Part shown: one piece after another, positions 24,404 to 31,825 of the stretch
Position numbering within the stretch: position 1 is the first letter of the stretch
How the letters are laid out: every line of letters starts with the position of its first letter
Source: an uncultured Muribaculaceae bacterium
GTDB taxonomy: Bacteria > Bacteroidota > Bacteroidia > Bacteroidales > Muribaculaceae
Direction of reading: 5' to 3'
Assembly: GCA_934661195.1 (NCBI GenBank)
Contig: CAKUJD010000006.1
Span: forward strand, 124,001-188,000
DNA: 64,000 bases
Made by a program: the position numbers and the translations under genes
Notes under the pieces: model-generated
Databases searched by the model: none
Seen by the model: only the letters and a program-made list of their open reading frames with translations
What the model was told of the DNA's origin: nothing

Positions 24404-26554
24404 TTATTGGTTGATGTCTTGCTTCACGCCTTTCATCGACAGGGCTATGCGCTTGCGCTCGAGGTCGACCGACTTCACCCGCACCCTCACCGGCTGGCTG
24501 ATGCGCAGGTAGCGCTCGGGGTTGTGCACGCGCTTGTTGCTCATTTCGCTCACGTGCACAAGGCCGTTTTCGTGAATGCCTATGTCCACAAAGGCTCCGA
24601 ATTGTGTTATGTTAGTCACTATGCCGTTAAGCTCCATGCCCTGGCGCAGGTCTTTGATGTCGCGCACGTCGTCGTCAAACTCCACCGCCTGCACCTTGTC
24701 GCGCGGGTCGCGTCCCGGCTTTTCAAGCTCTTTCATTATGTCGAGCAGGGTGGGTTCGCCCACCTCGCCGCCTACATAGCGGCTTATGTCTATCTTTTTG
24801 CGCATTTCCTTGTCGGCAATCAGCTGCTCCACGCTGCAGCCGCAGTCGCGCGCCATCTGCTCCACCAGGGCGTAGCGCTCGGGGTGCACCGCCGAGTTGT
24901 CGAGCGGGTTGGCGCTGCCAGGCACGCGCAGGAATCCAGCCGCCTGCGTAAATGTCTTGGCGCCCATCTTGGGCACCTTCAGCAGCTCGCGGCGCGAGGC
25001 GAAGGCTCCGTTGCGGGTGCGGTAGTCCACTATGCTTTGCGCCAATGCGGGACCGAGGCCCGACACGTAGGTCAGCAGCTGGCGCGAGGCGGTGTTCACG
25101 TTCACGCCCACGCTGTTCACGCAGCTCTCCACGGTGAAGCTCAGGGTGTCTTTCAGCTTGCCCTGGTCCACGTCGTGCTGGTATTGGCCCACGCCTATCG
25201 ACTTGGGGTCGATTTTCACCAGTTCGGCCAGCGGGTCGAGCAGGCGGCGGCCAATCGACACGGCGCCGCGCACCGTCACGTCCTGGTCGGGAAACTCGTC
25301 GCGGGCCGCCTGCGACGCCGAGTAGATCGACGCCCCGTTTTCGCTCACCACATACACTGCCACCTCGCGGCCCTCGTGCCTGATGCGCTTCAGGAATCGC
25401 TCGGTCTCGCGGCTGGCCGTGCCGTTGCCCAGGGCAATGGCGTCGATCGAGTGCCGCTGCACCAGTTCCTTGACGGTGGCTGTGGCCCCCTCCACGTCGT
25501 AGTGCGGCGCGGTGGGGTATATCACCGTGTGCTCAAGCAAGTTGCCCTGCTCATCGAGGCACACCACCTTGCAGCCTGTGCGGAAGCCGGGGTCCACGGC
25601 CATGATGCGCTTGCGCCCCAGCGGCGGGGCAAACAGCAGCTGGCGCGCGTTTTGGGCAAACACCTCGATGGCCGACTCGTCGGCCCGGCCTTTCGACATG
25701 GCGGCAAACTCCGTCTCAATCGTGGGCCTGATCAGGCGCTTGTAGCTGTCGGCGGCGGCCTCCTCCACCAGGTGCGACGCCTGCCCCTGGCCTTTGACCA
25801 CTATGCGGCAAATGTTGTCGGTGGCGCGGTCGTCGTCGATGCCTATGCCCACCTTCAGGAAGCCCTCCTTCTCGCCGCGGCGCATGGCCAGCAGCTGGTG
25901 GCTCGACACGCGGCTCAGCGGCTGGCGGTAGTCGTAGTAGTTCTCGTAGTTGCGCCCTTCAATTTCCTTGCCTTTCACAAAGGTGGACGTGAGCACCGCG
26001 CTGTGGCGGAAGGCGCGGCGCACCGAGTTGCGCACGGCCGTGTTCTCGCTTATCCACTCGGCAATTATGTCTTTCGCCCCGGCTATGGCGTCGGCCACGG
26101 TGGGCACCGCCTCGCCGTCGGCAAACTGCACGGCTCGCGCCTCCACATCGGCTGTGCGCTGCGCCATTATTATCTTGGCCAGAGGCTCGAGTCCGCGCTG
26201 CCGTGCGGCCTCGGCGCGCGTGCGCCGCTTGGGCTTGTAGGGCAGGTAGATGTCTTCGAGCGCGGTGGCGTCCCAGCAGTTCATTATGCGGGTCGACAGC
26301 TCGGGGGTGAGCCGCTCCTGAGCCTCGATGGTCTTCAGTATTGTGGCTTTGCGCTTCTGCAGGTCCTGGTAGTACTTAAGCCGCATGTCGATCGACTGAA
26401 TCTCCAGCTCGTTCATTCCGCCAGTGGCTTCCTTGCGATATCGGCTGATGAACGGAATCGAGTTGTCGTCTTTTAGCAGGCTCACGGTGTTGTGCACCGG
26501 GTCGAGCGGCAGGTTAAGCTCCTGCGATATTAGCGTTGAAATCTTGTCGGCCAT
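24404..26554 (-). CDS. tex: Tex-family RNA-binding transcription accessory protein
   Basis: The 716-residue protein is a complete Tex. It has an N-terminal helical region (ISRYRKEATGGMNELEIQ), a YqgF-like RNase H fold with IMAVDPGFRTGCKVVCLDE (~315), helix-hairpin-helix repeats (ALAQSIVDYRTRNGAFASR near 510, then LKVPKMGAKTFTQAAGFLR) and a C-terminal S1 domain (VTNITQFGAFVDIGIHENGL near 650). Tex binds nucleic acids and influences transcription; in several pathogens it affects toxin expression. It lies 63 nt downstream of the phosphoesterase and 8 nt before folK. Confidence 0.96.
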   Translation of the reverse strand: MADKISTLISQELNLPLDPVHNTVSLLKDDNSIPFISRYRKEATGGMNELEIQSIDMRLKYYQDLQKRKATILKTIEAQERLTPELSTRIMNCWDATALEDIYLPYKPKRRTRAEAARQRGLEPLAKIIMAQRTADVEARAVQFADGEAVPTVADAIAGAKDIIAEWISENTAVRNSVRRAFRHSAVLTSTFVKGKEIEGRNYENYYDYRQPLSRVSSHQLLAMRRGEKEGFLKVGIGIDDDRATDNICRIVVKGQGQASHLVEEAAADSYKRLIRPTIETEFAAMSKGRADESAIEVFAQNARQLLFAPPLGRKRIMAVDPGFRTGCKVVCLDEQGNLLEHTVIYPTAPHYDVEGATATVKELVQRHSIDAIALGNGTASRETERFLKRIRHEGREVAVYVVSENGASIYSASQAARDEFPDQDVTVRGAVSIGRRLLDPLAELVKIDPKSIGVGQYQHDVDQGKLKDTLSFTVESCVNSVGVNVNTASRQLLTYVSGLGPALAQSIVDYRTRNGAFASRRELLKVPKMGAKTFTQAAGFLRVPGSANPLDNSAVHPERYALVEQMARDCGCSVEQLIADKEMRKKIDISRYVGGEVGEPTLLDIMKELEKPGRDPRDKVQAVEFDDDVRDIKDLRQGMELNGIVTNITQFGAFVDIGIHENGLVHVSEMSNKRVHNPERYLRISQPVRVRVKSVDLERKRIALSMKGVKQDINQ

Positions 26555-26617
26555 GATGATGTTCGTTTTTTTTAATTGGTTAAGGTGTTACCGTTATGTG
26601 ATGTGGAAAAGAGTTGG

Positions 26618-27811
26618 CTAATGTTTCTTTTTGAGGGTTATGAGGGTGATTTCGGGCGTGGCGCCTATGCGCATGGGCATGGCCACCATGCCCAGCCCAA
26701 TGTTGACGTACAGCGCCTGGCTGCCCTCGGCATACATGCCGCCCCACTCGCGGTAGCGCAGCCGCGCGGGCGACAGGCGCCGGTGCCCTATGGTGAGCAT
26801 TATCTGCATGGCGTGGGTGTGGCCCGACAGCGTCAGGTCCACAGGCGTCTTGCCGGCCACGTCGGCCCGCCACTCATAGGGATTGTGCTGCAGCAGCAGC
26901 TTGAAGCGGCCGTTGGACAGGTCGTTGTGGGTGGCAGCCAGGCTGCCGTAGGTGTGAAACGGCGGGTCGCCGTAGTTCTCGGCGCCAATCACGTCGATGC
27001 TGTCGCCGCGCAGGCCAATGGGACGGGTCACGTTGTTTAGCACCGTCCAGCCCATGCCGCGCTCCAGCTGCACCAGAGCCTTGCGGTCGGCCTCCTTCTG
27101 CGCCTGTGTGGGCCATGTGCGGTAGTCGTCATAGTCGTGGTTGCCAAGCACGGCCATCACCCCGTGGCGCGCCTTGAGGCGGCTCAGCACCTGCCTGAAC
27201 GGCTCGGCCTCGCTCGTCTGGCGGCTCACCAGGTCGCCGGTGAAGCATATCAGGTCGGGCTTGAGCGCGTTCACCGAGTCGACAAACATGCTCACCGCCG
27301 TGGTGTCGGTGCCATACGTGCCCAGATGCAGGTCGCTGATCTGCACCACGCGGTAGCCGTCGAAGCTGGCGGGCAGTTTGGCCGAGGCAAAGCCTACGCG
27401 CTCCACGCGCACGGTGTGCGGCGTCACCAGCGCGCCCCACCACATGGCGCCGCACAGCGCCACGCCCGCAGCCACCGCCGCGGCGCGCACCGCGCCCCTT
27501 CCGCGCCGCCCAAGGCAGTGCAGGCGGCCCAGCTGCCACAGCAGCAGCGCCACCCACCGCGGCACGCACACCGAGAAGTAGGCCATCAGCATCCACATCA
27601 CAGCCACCAGTGTGGGGTTGCCCACCCGGCGGTTGGGAATGCTGATTGCCGTCACCACCAGCGCCAGCATAGCCACGCTAAGGGCGGCGTGCAGCCCGCA
27701 CTTAAGCCCGCAGTGCCTGCCGCCACGGCGCCGCAGCCACCGCCACAGGGCGGCGTCGATGCCGAGGTTGGCAATGATGATGGCTATTATGGGAATCCAC
27801 TGTATGCGCAT
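26618..27811 (-). CDS. membrane-anchored metallophosphoesterase
   Basis: The 397-residue protein has about four N-terminal transmembrane helices (~6-140) and a C-terminal calcineurin-like phosphoesterase with all metal motifs: QISDLHLGTYG (~170), FTGDLVSRQ (~203), LGNHDYDD (~234) and LSGHTHAMQ (~340). Family members of this architecture (YaeI/YkuE-like) have been linked to lipid phosphate cleavage, such as UDP-diacylglucosamine hydrolysis, but the substrate here is not established. It lies 9 nt after the acyltransferase, so it shares its transcript. Confidence 0.92.
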   Translation of the reverse strand: MRIQWIPIIAIIIANLGIDAALWRWLRRRGGRHCGLKCGLHAALSVAMLALVVTAISIPNRRVGNPTLVAVMWMLMAYFSVCVPRWVALLLWQLGRLHCLGRRGRGAVRAAAVAAGVALCGAMWWGALVTPHTVRVERVGFASAKLPASFDGYRVVQISDLHLGTYGTDTTAVSMFVDSVNALKPDLICFTGDLVSRQTSEAEPFRQVLSRLKARHGVMAVLGNHDYDDYRTWPTQAQKEADRKALVQLERGMGWTVLNNVTRPIGLRGDSIDVIGAENYGDPPFHTYGSLAATHNDLSNGRFKLLLQHNPYEWRADVAGKTPVDLTLSGHTHAMQIMLTIGHRRLSPARLRYREWGGMYAEGSQALYVNIGLGMVAMPMRIGATPEITLITLKKKH

Positions 27812-27820
27812 GTGCAGCCG

Positions 27821-28996
27821 CTACTTTTGCGCCTCAAGCTGGTTGGTGAGCGGGTTGGAATACATCTCAAGCATCTTCTTGAACATATAGTTGCGGTCAA
27901 GCTCGTTGAGCTGCATTCCGGCCTTGTCGATTTGCTTGTTGAGGTAGCCCACAAAGGCGTCGCGCTCGGCCTCGGTGTACTTGTCGGCAAACTCCTTGTC
28001 GTCAAACAGCAGGTCGCGGGCAATGTAGTTGGTCTTGAATATCTTGTAGTGGGTGTGGATGCTGTGGTCAATCAGATGGCACACGGCGCGCACCGTCAGC
28101 AGCTTGTCGAGGTCGGCCGGAATGTTGCTGAACTCGTCGTTGAGGCAGGGCGTGAAGGCATAGTGTATGTGGCCCTTGTAGCCCATGATGCCCGTCTGCA
28201 TGCTCAGCAGGTCGTCGGCCGGCGACTTCTTGAAGTTGGGGTCCTTGCTCTTGAGCAGGAATTCCTTGGCCTTCAGATAGTCGTTGGGGTCATATTCATA
28301 GCTTATGGCCACGGGCGCCAGGTTCAGCTCCTTGATGCTCTCGATGAACGACTTGTCGCGGTTGCCATACGACAGCATCTTCAGCAGGCTCTCCTGCGTG
28401 CGGTCGTTGCTGTCCTTGCAGCGGCCCTCGCGCTGCGCAATCCACACGGGGTTCTTCTTCTGCTTAATCACAAAGTGGATGTAGCCGCTCAGCTGTATGG
28501 CGGCGGCCAGAGTCTGCAGGCGGCCCAGGTTGCGCTTCACAATGAAGCACTTGTTGAGGCGCACCAGCTTGTTGATCCAGTCATATATCAGCAGATTGTT
28601 GCCAATGGCGATCTCGGCTGCCTCAAAGCCGTTCGACACCAGGTTGTAGCTCAGCAGAGCCGAGTCGAGCACAATGTCGCGGTGGTTGGTGATGAACACA
28701 TTGGGCACATCCTTCTTCACATTTTCAAATCCGCTTATGGTGAGGCCCTTCGACGTCTTGGCCAGCACGCCCTCGATGAAAGGCTTCATGATTTTCACCT
28801 GCAAGTCGTGCTTCGAGTTGAGCGACTGCAGCACGCGCACCAGTTGCGAGTATTTGTATTCAGGCAGCACAAGGCTTATGATGTGCTGGAAAGCCGGCTC
28901 CTGCACCAGTATCGACATTTCGTTGTGGAAGTCCTTGTCCGAAATCGGGCAAATGTCGAAATACTCAGCCGGAACAGTTATGTTTTTGTCCTCCAT
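27821..28996 (-). CDS. glycerophosphate acyltransferase-like protein
   Basis: The 391-residue protein has the acyltransferase block I NHRDIVLD (~104-111; usual NHxxxxD), a glycine-containing block with EGRCKDSND (~187; block III EGxR) and an SYEYDPNDY segment near block IV. There is no signal peptide or strong transmembrane segment. It likely acylates glycerol-3-phosphate or lysophosphatidate for membrane lipids. It is larger than PlsC and may be a PlsB-like family member confined to Bacteroidetes. It heads a five-gene minus-strand operon. Confidence 0.88.
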   Translation of the reverse strand: MEDKNITVPAEYFDICPISDKDFHNEMSILVQEPAFQHIISLVLPEYKYSQLVRVLQSLNSKHDLQVKIMKPFIEGVLAKTSKGLTISGFENVKKDVPNVFITNHRDIVLDSALLSYNLVSNGFEAAEIAIGNNLLIYDWINKLVRLNKCFIVKRNLGRLQTLAAAIQLSGYIHFVIKQKKNPVWIAQREGRCKDSNDRTQESLLKMLSYGNRDKSFIESIKELNLAPVAISYEYDPNDYLKAKEFLLKSKDPNFKKSPADDLLSMQTGIMGYKGHIHYAFTPCLNDEFSNIPADLDKLLTVRAVCHLIDHSIHTHYKIFKTNYIARDLLFDDKEFADKYTEAERDAFVGYLNKQIDKAGMQLNELDRNYMFKKMLEMYSNPLTNQLEAQK

Positions 28997-29033
28997 AAGA
29001 ATGTGTGGTTAAATAGAATTATTATTGTGTATC

Positions 29034-29066
29034 CAAAGTTATGCAAAAAAACTTGTCTCGCCCAAT
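29034..29066 (-). promoter_or_regulatory. promoter for the acyltransferase-tex operon
   Basis: On the minus strand TAACTTTG (29041-29034) lies 21 nt downstream of ATTG (29066-29063). It is about 38 nt upstream of the start codon at 28996. Confidence 0.6.
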
Positions 29067-29189
29067 TTTTTCAGCAATAATAACCCCCGCGGCCGCCATT
29101 TGTCCCGCCAAAAACCGCAAAAATCACACACCTTACCACACCGCAACACTATTTCACACCTCACGCTGTCTGGCTGCAGGGCGGGGAAG

Positions 29190-30311
29190 TTACTTGGCGT
29201 TTTGGGAGAAGTCTTCCCACTTGGCTATGAGCTGGGCCATGTCGGCGGGAATCTCGCTGTTGAAGTCCATCTGCTGGTGGGTGACGGGGTGCACAAAGCC
29301 CAGCGTCTTGGCGTGCAGGGCCTGGCGCGGGCATGTCTTGAAGCAGTTTTGCACAAACTGCATGTATTTGGCCGAGGTGTTGCCGCGCAGCACCTTGTCG
29401 CCGCCATAGCGGGCGTCGTTGAACAGCGGATGGCCTATGTGGCGCATGTGCACGCGTATCTGGTGGGTGCGGCCTGTCTCCAGCACGCACTGCACCACGG
29501 CCACGTGGCGCAGGTTTTCGATGGTGTGGTAGTGCGTCACGGCGTGTTTGCCCTGGTCGCCGTCGGGAAACACAGCCATCTGCAGGCGGTCGCGCAGGCT
29601 GCGGCCTATGTTGCCCTCCACCGTGCCGTCGGGCTGCTTCATCTCGCCCCACACCACGGCCACGTATTGCCGCTTGGTGGTCTTGTTGAAAAATTGCAGG
29701 CCAAGCGACGTCTTGGCGCGTGGCGTCTTGGCCACCACCAGCAGTCCCGATGTGTCTTTGTCGATGCGGTGCACCAGGCCCATGCGCGGGTCGGTCACAT
29801 CGTAGTCGGGGTCGTCCTTGAAGTGCCATGCCAGGGCGTTGACCAGCGTGCCGTCGTAGTTGCCGTGGCCGGGGTGCACCACCATGCCGGCGGGCTTGTT
29901 CACCACCAGCAGCTCGCTGTCTTCATACACTATGTCGAGCGGAATGTCTTGGGCAATGATTTCGTTTTCATAGCGCGGGCGGTCCATCACTATGCTAATC
30001 ACGTCGTCGGGGTGCACGCGGTAGTTCGACTTCACTGGCCGCCCGTTCACTCTGATGCACTGTGCCTCGGCGGCGTTTTGGATGCGGTTGCGCGAGGTGC
30101 CCTTGATGCGCTCGGCCAGATACTTGTCGATGCGCAGCAGCACCTGTCCCTTTTCCACCACATAGCGGTAGTGCTCCCAATAGTCGCGCCCGTTTTCGCT
30201 GAAGTCGGGGTCGCTGAAGTCGTTCTGTATTTCGCTGCCGGCCCCGTCGCAGGCCGTGCGGCCGTTGGGCGCGGTGGCCGCGTCCTCAATCATATCTTCG
30301 TCAAAAGCCAT
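29190..30311 (-). CDS. rluD: RluA/RluD-family rRNA pseudouridine synthase
   Basis: The 373-residue protein from ATG 30311 has an S4 RNA-binding domain (LLRIDKYLAERIKGTSRNRI, ~55-100), the catalytic block MGLVHRIDKDTSGLLVVAK (~190; D of HRIDxxTSG) and the C-terminal GRTHQIRVHM block. It would isomerise uridines in 23S rRNA (positions 1911/1915/1917 in the RluD case). The acidic N-terminal extension of ~45 residues is typical of Bacteroidetes members. In-frame starts further upstream reach into the PASTA gene and are rejected. It lies 58 nt after the PASTA gene. Confidence 0.93.
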   Translation of the reverse strand: MAFDEDMIEDAATAPNGRTACDGAGSEIQNDFSDPDFSENGRDYWEHYRYVVEKGQVLLRIDKYLAERIKGTSRNRIQNAAEAQCIRVNGRPVKSNYRVHPDDVISIVMDRPRYENEIIAQDIPLDIVYEDSELLVVNKPAGMVVHPGHGNYDGTLVNALAWHFKDDPDYDVTDPRMGLVHRIDKDTSGLLVVAKTPRAKTSLGLQFFNKTTKRQYVAVVWGEMKQPDGTVEGNIGRSLRDRLQMAVFPDGDQGKHAVTHYHTIENLRHVAVVQCVLETGRTHQIRVHMRHIGHPLFNDARYGGDKVLRGNTSAKYMQFVQNCFKTCPRQALHAKTLGFVHPVTHQQMDFNSEIPADMAQLIAKWEDFSQNAK

Positions 30312-30369
30312 ATTGTTTCTCTTGTTCTCCTTGTTTGATTTTAAAAAAACGCAGGTCTTGGCTGCGGCG

Positions 30370-31086
30370 TCACTCGTCGAGGTTGCCCGCCGGCTCGGGC
30401 GTGTCGCTGCTCTTGGCTTCCTGTACCTCAGCCTTGGCTCGGGCGCGCGCTTCCTGCATAGCCTTGCGCCGCTGAATTTCCTGCAGCGAGTCGAGCGTGG
30501 ATGTGGGCAGCACCTGGGTGGGGTCGAGGTCTTCCTGGCCGTCGCCCACACTGAGGCGTATCATCGAGTTCACCGACACGCGCGTGCCGGCCTTCACTTG
30601 GCGTCCGTTCACCTTCACAGTCAGTATCAAGCCCTCGTAGGGCGACGGCACTGTGTCGACGCCCACATTCTTGAATCCGAGCGACTTGAGCATCGACAGA
30701 CCCTGGCGCACCGAAATCTCGGTGAGCACCGGCAAGGCCACGGCGCGCGGATAGAATGAGTTGATGTTGAGGTAGATGGTGCGAATGGCCTTCACATAGG
30801 AGTTGGGCTTGGGGTCTTGCGAGAGCACCGTGCCGGGCTTTATGCTCTCGTTGAATGTGGAGTCGCTTATCTCCCACTTGAAACCCTCGCTTTCAAGCAC
30901 CTCCACTGCTTTGTCGAGCGGCAGGTTGCACACGTTGGGCACCTTCTTCTCCTGCCCGTGGGCGGTGAACACGTCGATTAGCATCAGTGCCGCATAGCAT
31001 ATGGCCACAAAGGCCACCGCTATGAGCAGTGCGTTGTAGGCAATGGGGTGATTGGCCTTGAATCCGCTGAAAAAGCTGTTGTTCAT
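30370..31086 (-). CDS. PASTA-domain membrane protein without a kinase domain
   Basis: The 238-residue protein has a single N-terminal transmembrane helix (~17-37) and three extracytoplasmic PASTA-type repeats (VPNVCNLPLDKAVEVLESEG ~50; LPVLTEISVRQGLSMLKSLG ~118; TVKVNGRQVKAGTRVSVNS ~165), then a charged Ala/Glu tail. In Firmicutes and Actinobacteria PASTA domains bind peptidoglycan fragments on Ser/Thr kinases or penicillin-binding proteins. Here no kinase is fused, as is common in Bacteroidales. Cell wall sensing or anchoring is inferred. It is cotranscribed with the pseudouridine synthase. Confidence 0.9.
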   Translation of the reverse strand: MNNSFFSGFKANHPIAYNALLIAVAFVAICYAALMLIDVFTAHGQEKKVPNVCNLPLDKAVEVLESEGFKWEISDSTFNESIKPGTVLSQDPKPNSYVKAIRTIYLNINSFYPRAVALPVLTEISVRQGLSMLKSLGFKNVGVDTVPSPYEGLILTVKVNGRQVKAGTRVSVNSMIRLSVGDGQEDLDPTQVLPTSTLDSLQEIQRRKAMQEARARAKAEVQEAKSSDTPEPAGNLDE

Positions 31087-31127
31087 ATATTAATGTTGTG
31101 AGTGTGTAACGTTTTTGACTTTTGTTG

Positions 31128-31159
31128 CAAAGTTAGCATTTTGCCCCCAATTGCCCAAA
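31128..31159 (-). promoter_or_regulatory. promoter for the PASTA-rluD operon
   Basis: On the minus strand, TAACTTTG (31135-31128) lies 20 nt after TTTG (31159-31156), a full consensus match. The start codon at 31086 follows by 41 nt. Confidence 0.7.
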
Positions 31160-31316
31160 CGACCGGCGCAAAACGTGCATTTGCTTGCCATAAAAATGTA
31201 AACTAATTTTAAAAGCAGTTCGTTTATTGCTGGTAGTATGAAATAAAAGTTAAATATGGGTGATTTTCCATCGGTTTTATATGTTGCATAACATATTTGT
31301 ATTACTTTTGCATCGG

Positions 31317-31465
31317 TTTTTCATGGTATTAGTTTTTAAGGTTATGAAATTCACGGGCGTCGGGATGACGGCTATGAAAATCATTGTTTAAGGTTTATGT
31401 TAATGGTATTAGAAGGTTAATTAGTTAAGCAATCCTGGACGCTGAGTCTGGGATTTACTTTTTTA
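31317..31465 (+). ncRNA. candidate small RNA
   Basis: A -7 element TACTTTTG (31303-31310) predicts a start near 31317; no well-spaced -33 box is seen. Within the transcript, atggtattag occurs twice (31323-31332 and 31403-31412), each followed by AAGGTTA, and a small CGTC/GACG hairpin lies at 31358-31370. A 10-bp stem with two wobbles (31431-31440 with 31446-31455) and TTTTTT at 31459-31464 ends it. There is no open reading frame of note. The shape is that of a stand-alone RNA; a match to a Bacteroidales Rfam family (for example Bacteroidales-1 or 6S) is possible but untested. Confidence 0.5.
31431..31465 (+). terminator. intrinsic terminator of the candidate small RNA
   Basis: A 10-bp stem (31431-31440 with 31446-31455, two G:T pairs) and 5-nt loop are followed by TAC and six T. 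Confidence 0.75.
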
Positions 31466-31534
31466 TGCACTTGGCCATGTGCCGCAGGGTGCAATATCGC
31501 GGGAAAAAAGGCACGGTTTTCGATATAATTTTAT

Positions 31535-31542
31535 TAAATTTG
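31535..31542 (+). promoter_or_regulatory. -7 element upstream of the dxs operon
   Basis: TAAATTTG matches the TAnnTTTG element; no TTG is found at the expected -33 distance. The first start codon (31622) follows by 79 nt. Confidence 0.5.
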
Positions 31543-31621
31543 CAAATTGCATGATTGCTGGCTGCGGGCTTTGACGCCTGCGCCGCAACCGGCAGGTTAT
31601 TTTATTATTTCAATAGCAAAA

Positions 31622-31798
31622 ATGGATTCAGGCAAATCGATAAGGTTCATATTCATTCTGGCCCTGTGGCTGTGCTTGTGCTACCTGCTTGTGACGCGGG
31701 CCAGGCAAATCGACTTCATGGTGATTTTCTCGATTGTGGCCTCGGGCATAATCGTGTTTGTGCCGCTCTACAAGCGCTATTATAAGAATAAGGAGTAA
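31622..31798 (+). CDS. 58-residue membrane protein upstream of dxs
   Basis: The small protein begins MDSGKSIRFIFILALWLC. It has two hydrophobic helices (~7-25 and ~31-50) and a basic tail (YKRYYKNKE), a helical-hairpin membrane protein with positive ends. It is not recognised. It lies 27 nt before dxs with no terminator between, so it is cotranscribed. The TTG start at 31547 would add 25 residues of low quality and is rejected in favour of ATG 31622. Confidence 0.65.
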   Translation: MDSGKSIRFIFILALWLCLCYLLVTRARQIDFMVIFSIVASGIIVFVPLYKRYYKNKE

Positions 31799-31825
31799 CA
31801 AGACGATAATAGAGAGATAGGAGCT

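Larger units (their letters stand above)
31087..31621. other. intergenic region with two promoters and a candidate small RNA
   Basis: This 535-nt AT-rich gap holds the minus-strand promoter at 31128-31159, a plus-strand TACTTTTG -7 box at 31303, a ~150-nt candidate RNA with terminator (31317-31465) and a -7 box at 31535-31542 for the next operon. No protein-coding gene is apparent. Confidence 0.75.

Noticed and set aside
24323..26476. 717-residue plus-strand open frame
   Set aside because: It is antisense to tex, whose S1, HhH and YqgF motifs are clear. The antisense protein is His/Val/Ala-rich and without recognisable domains.
27137..29080. 647-residue plus-strand open frame
   Set aside because: It spans antisense to two well-supported genes (metallophosphoesterase and acyltransferase) and across their junction.
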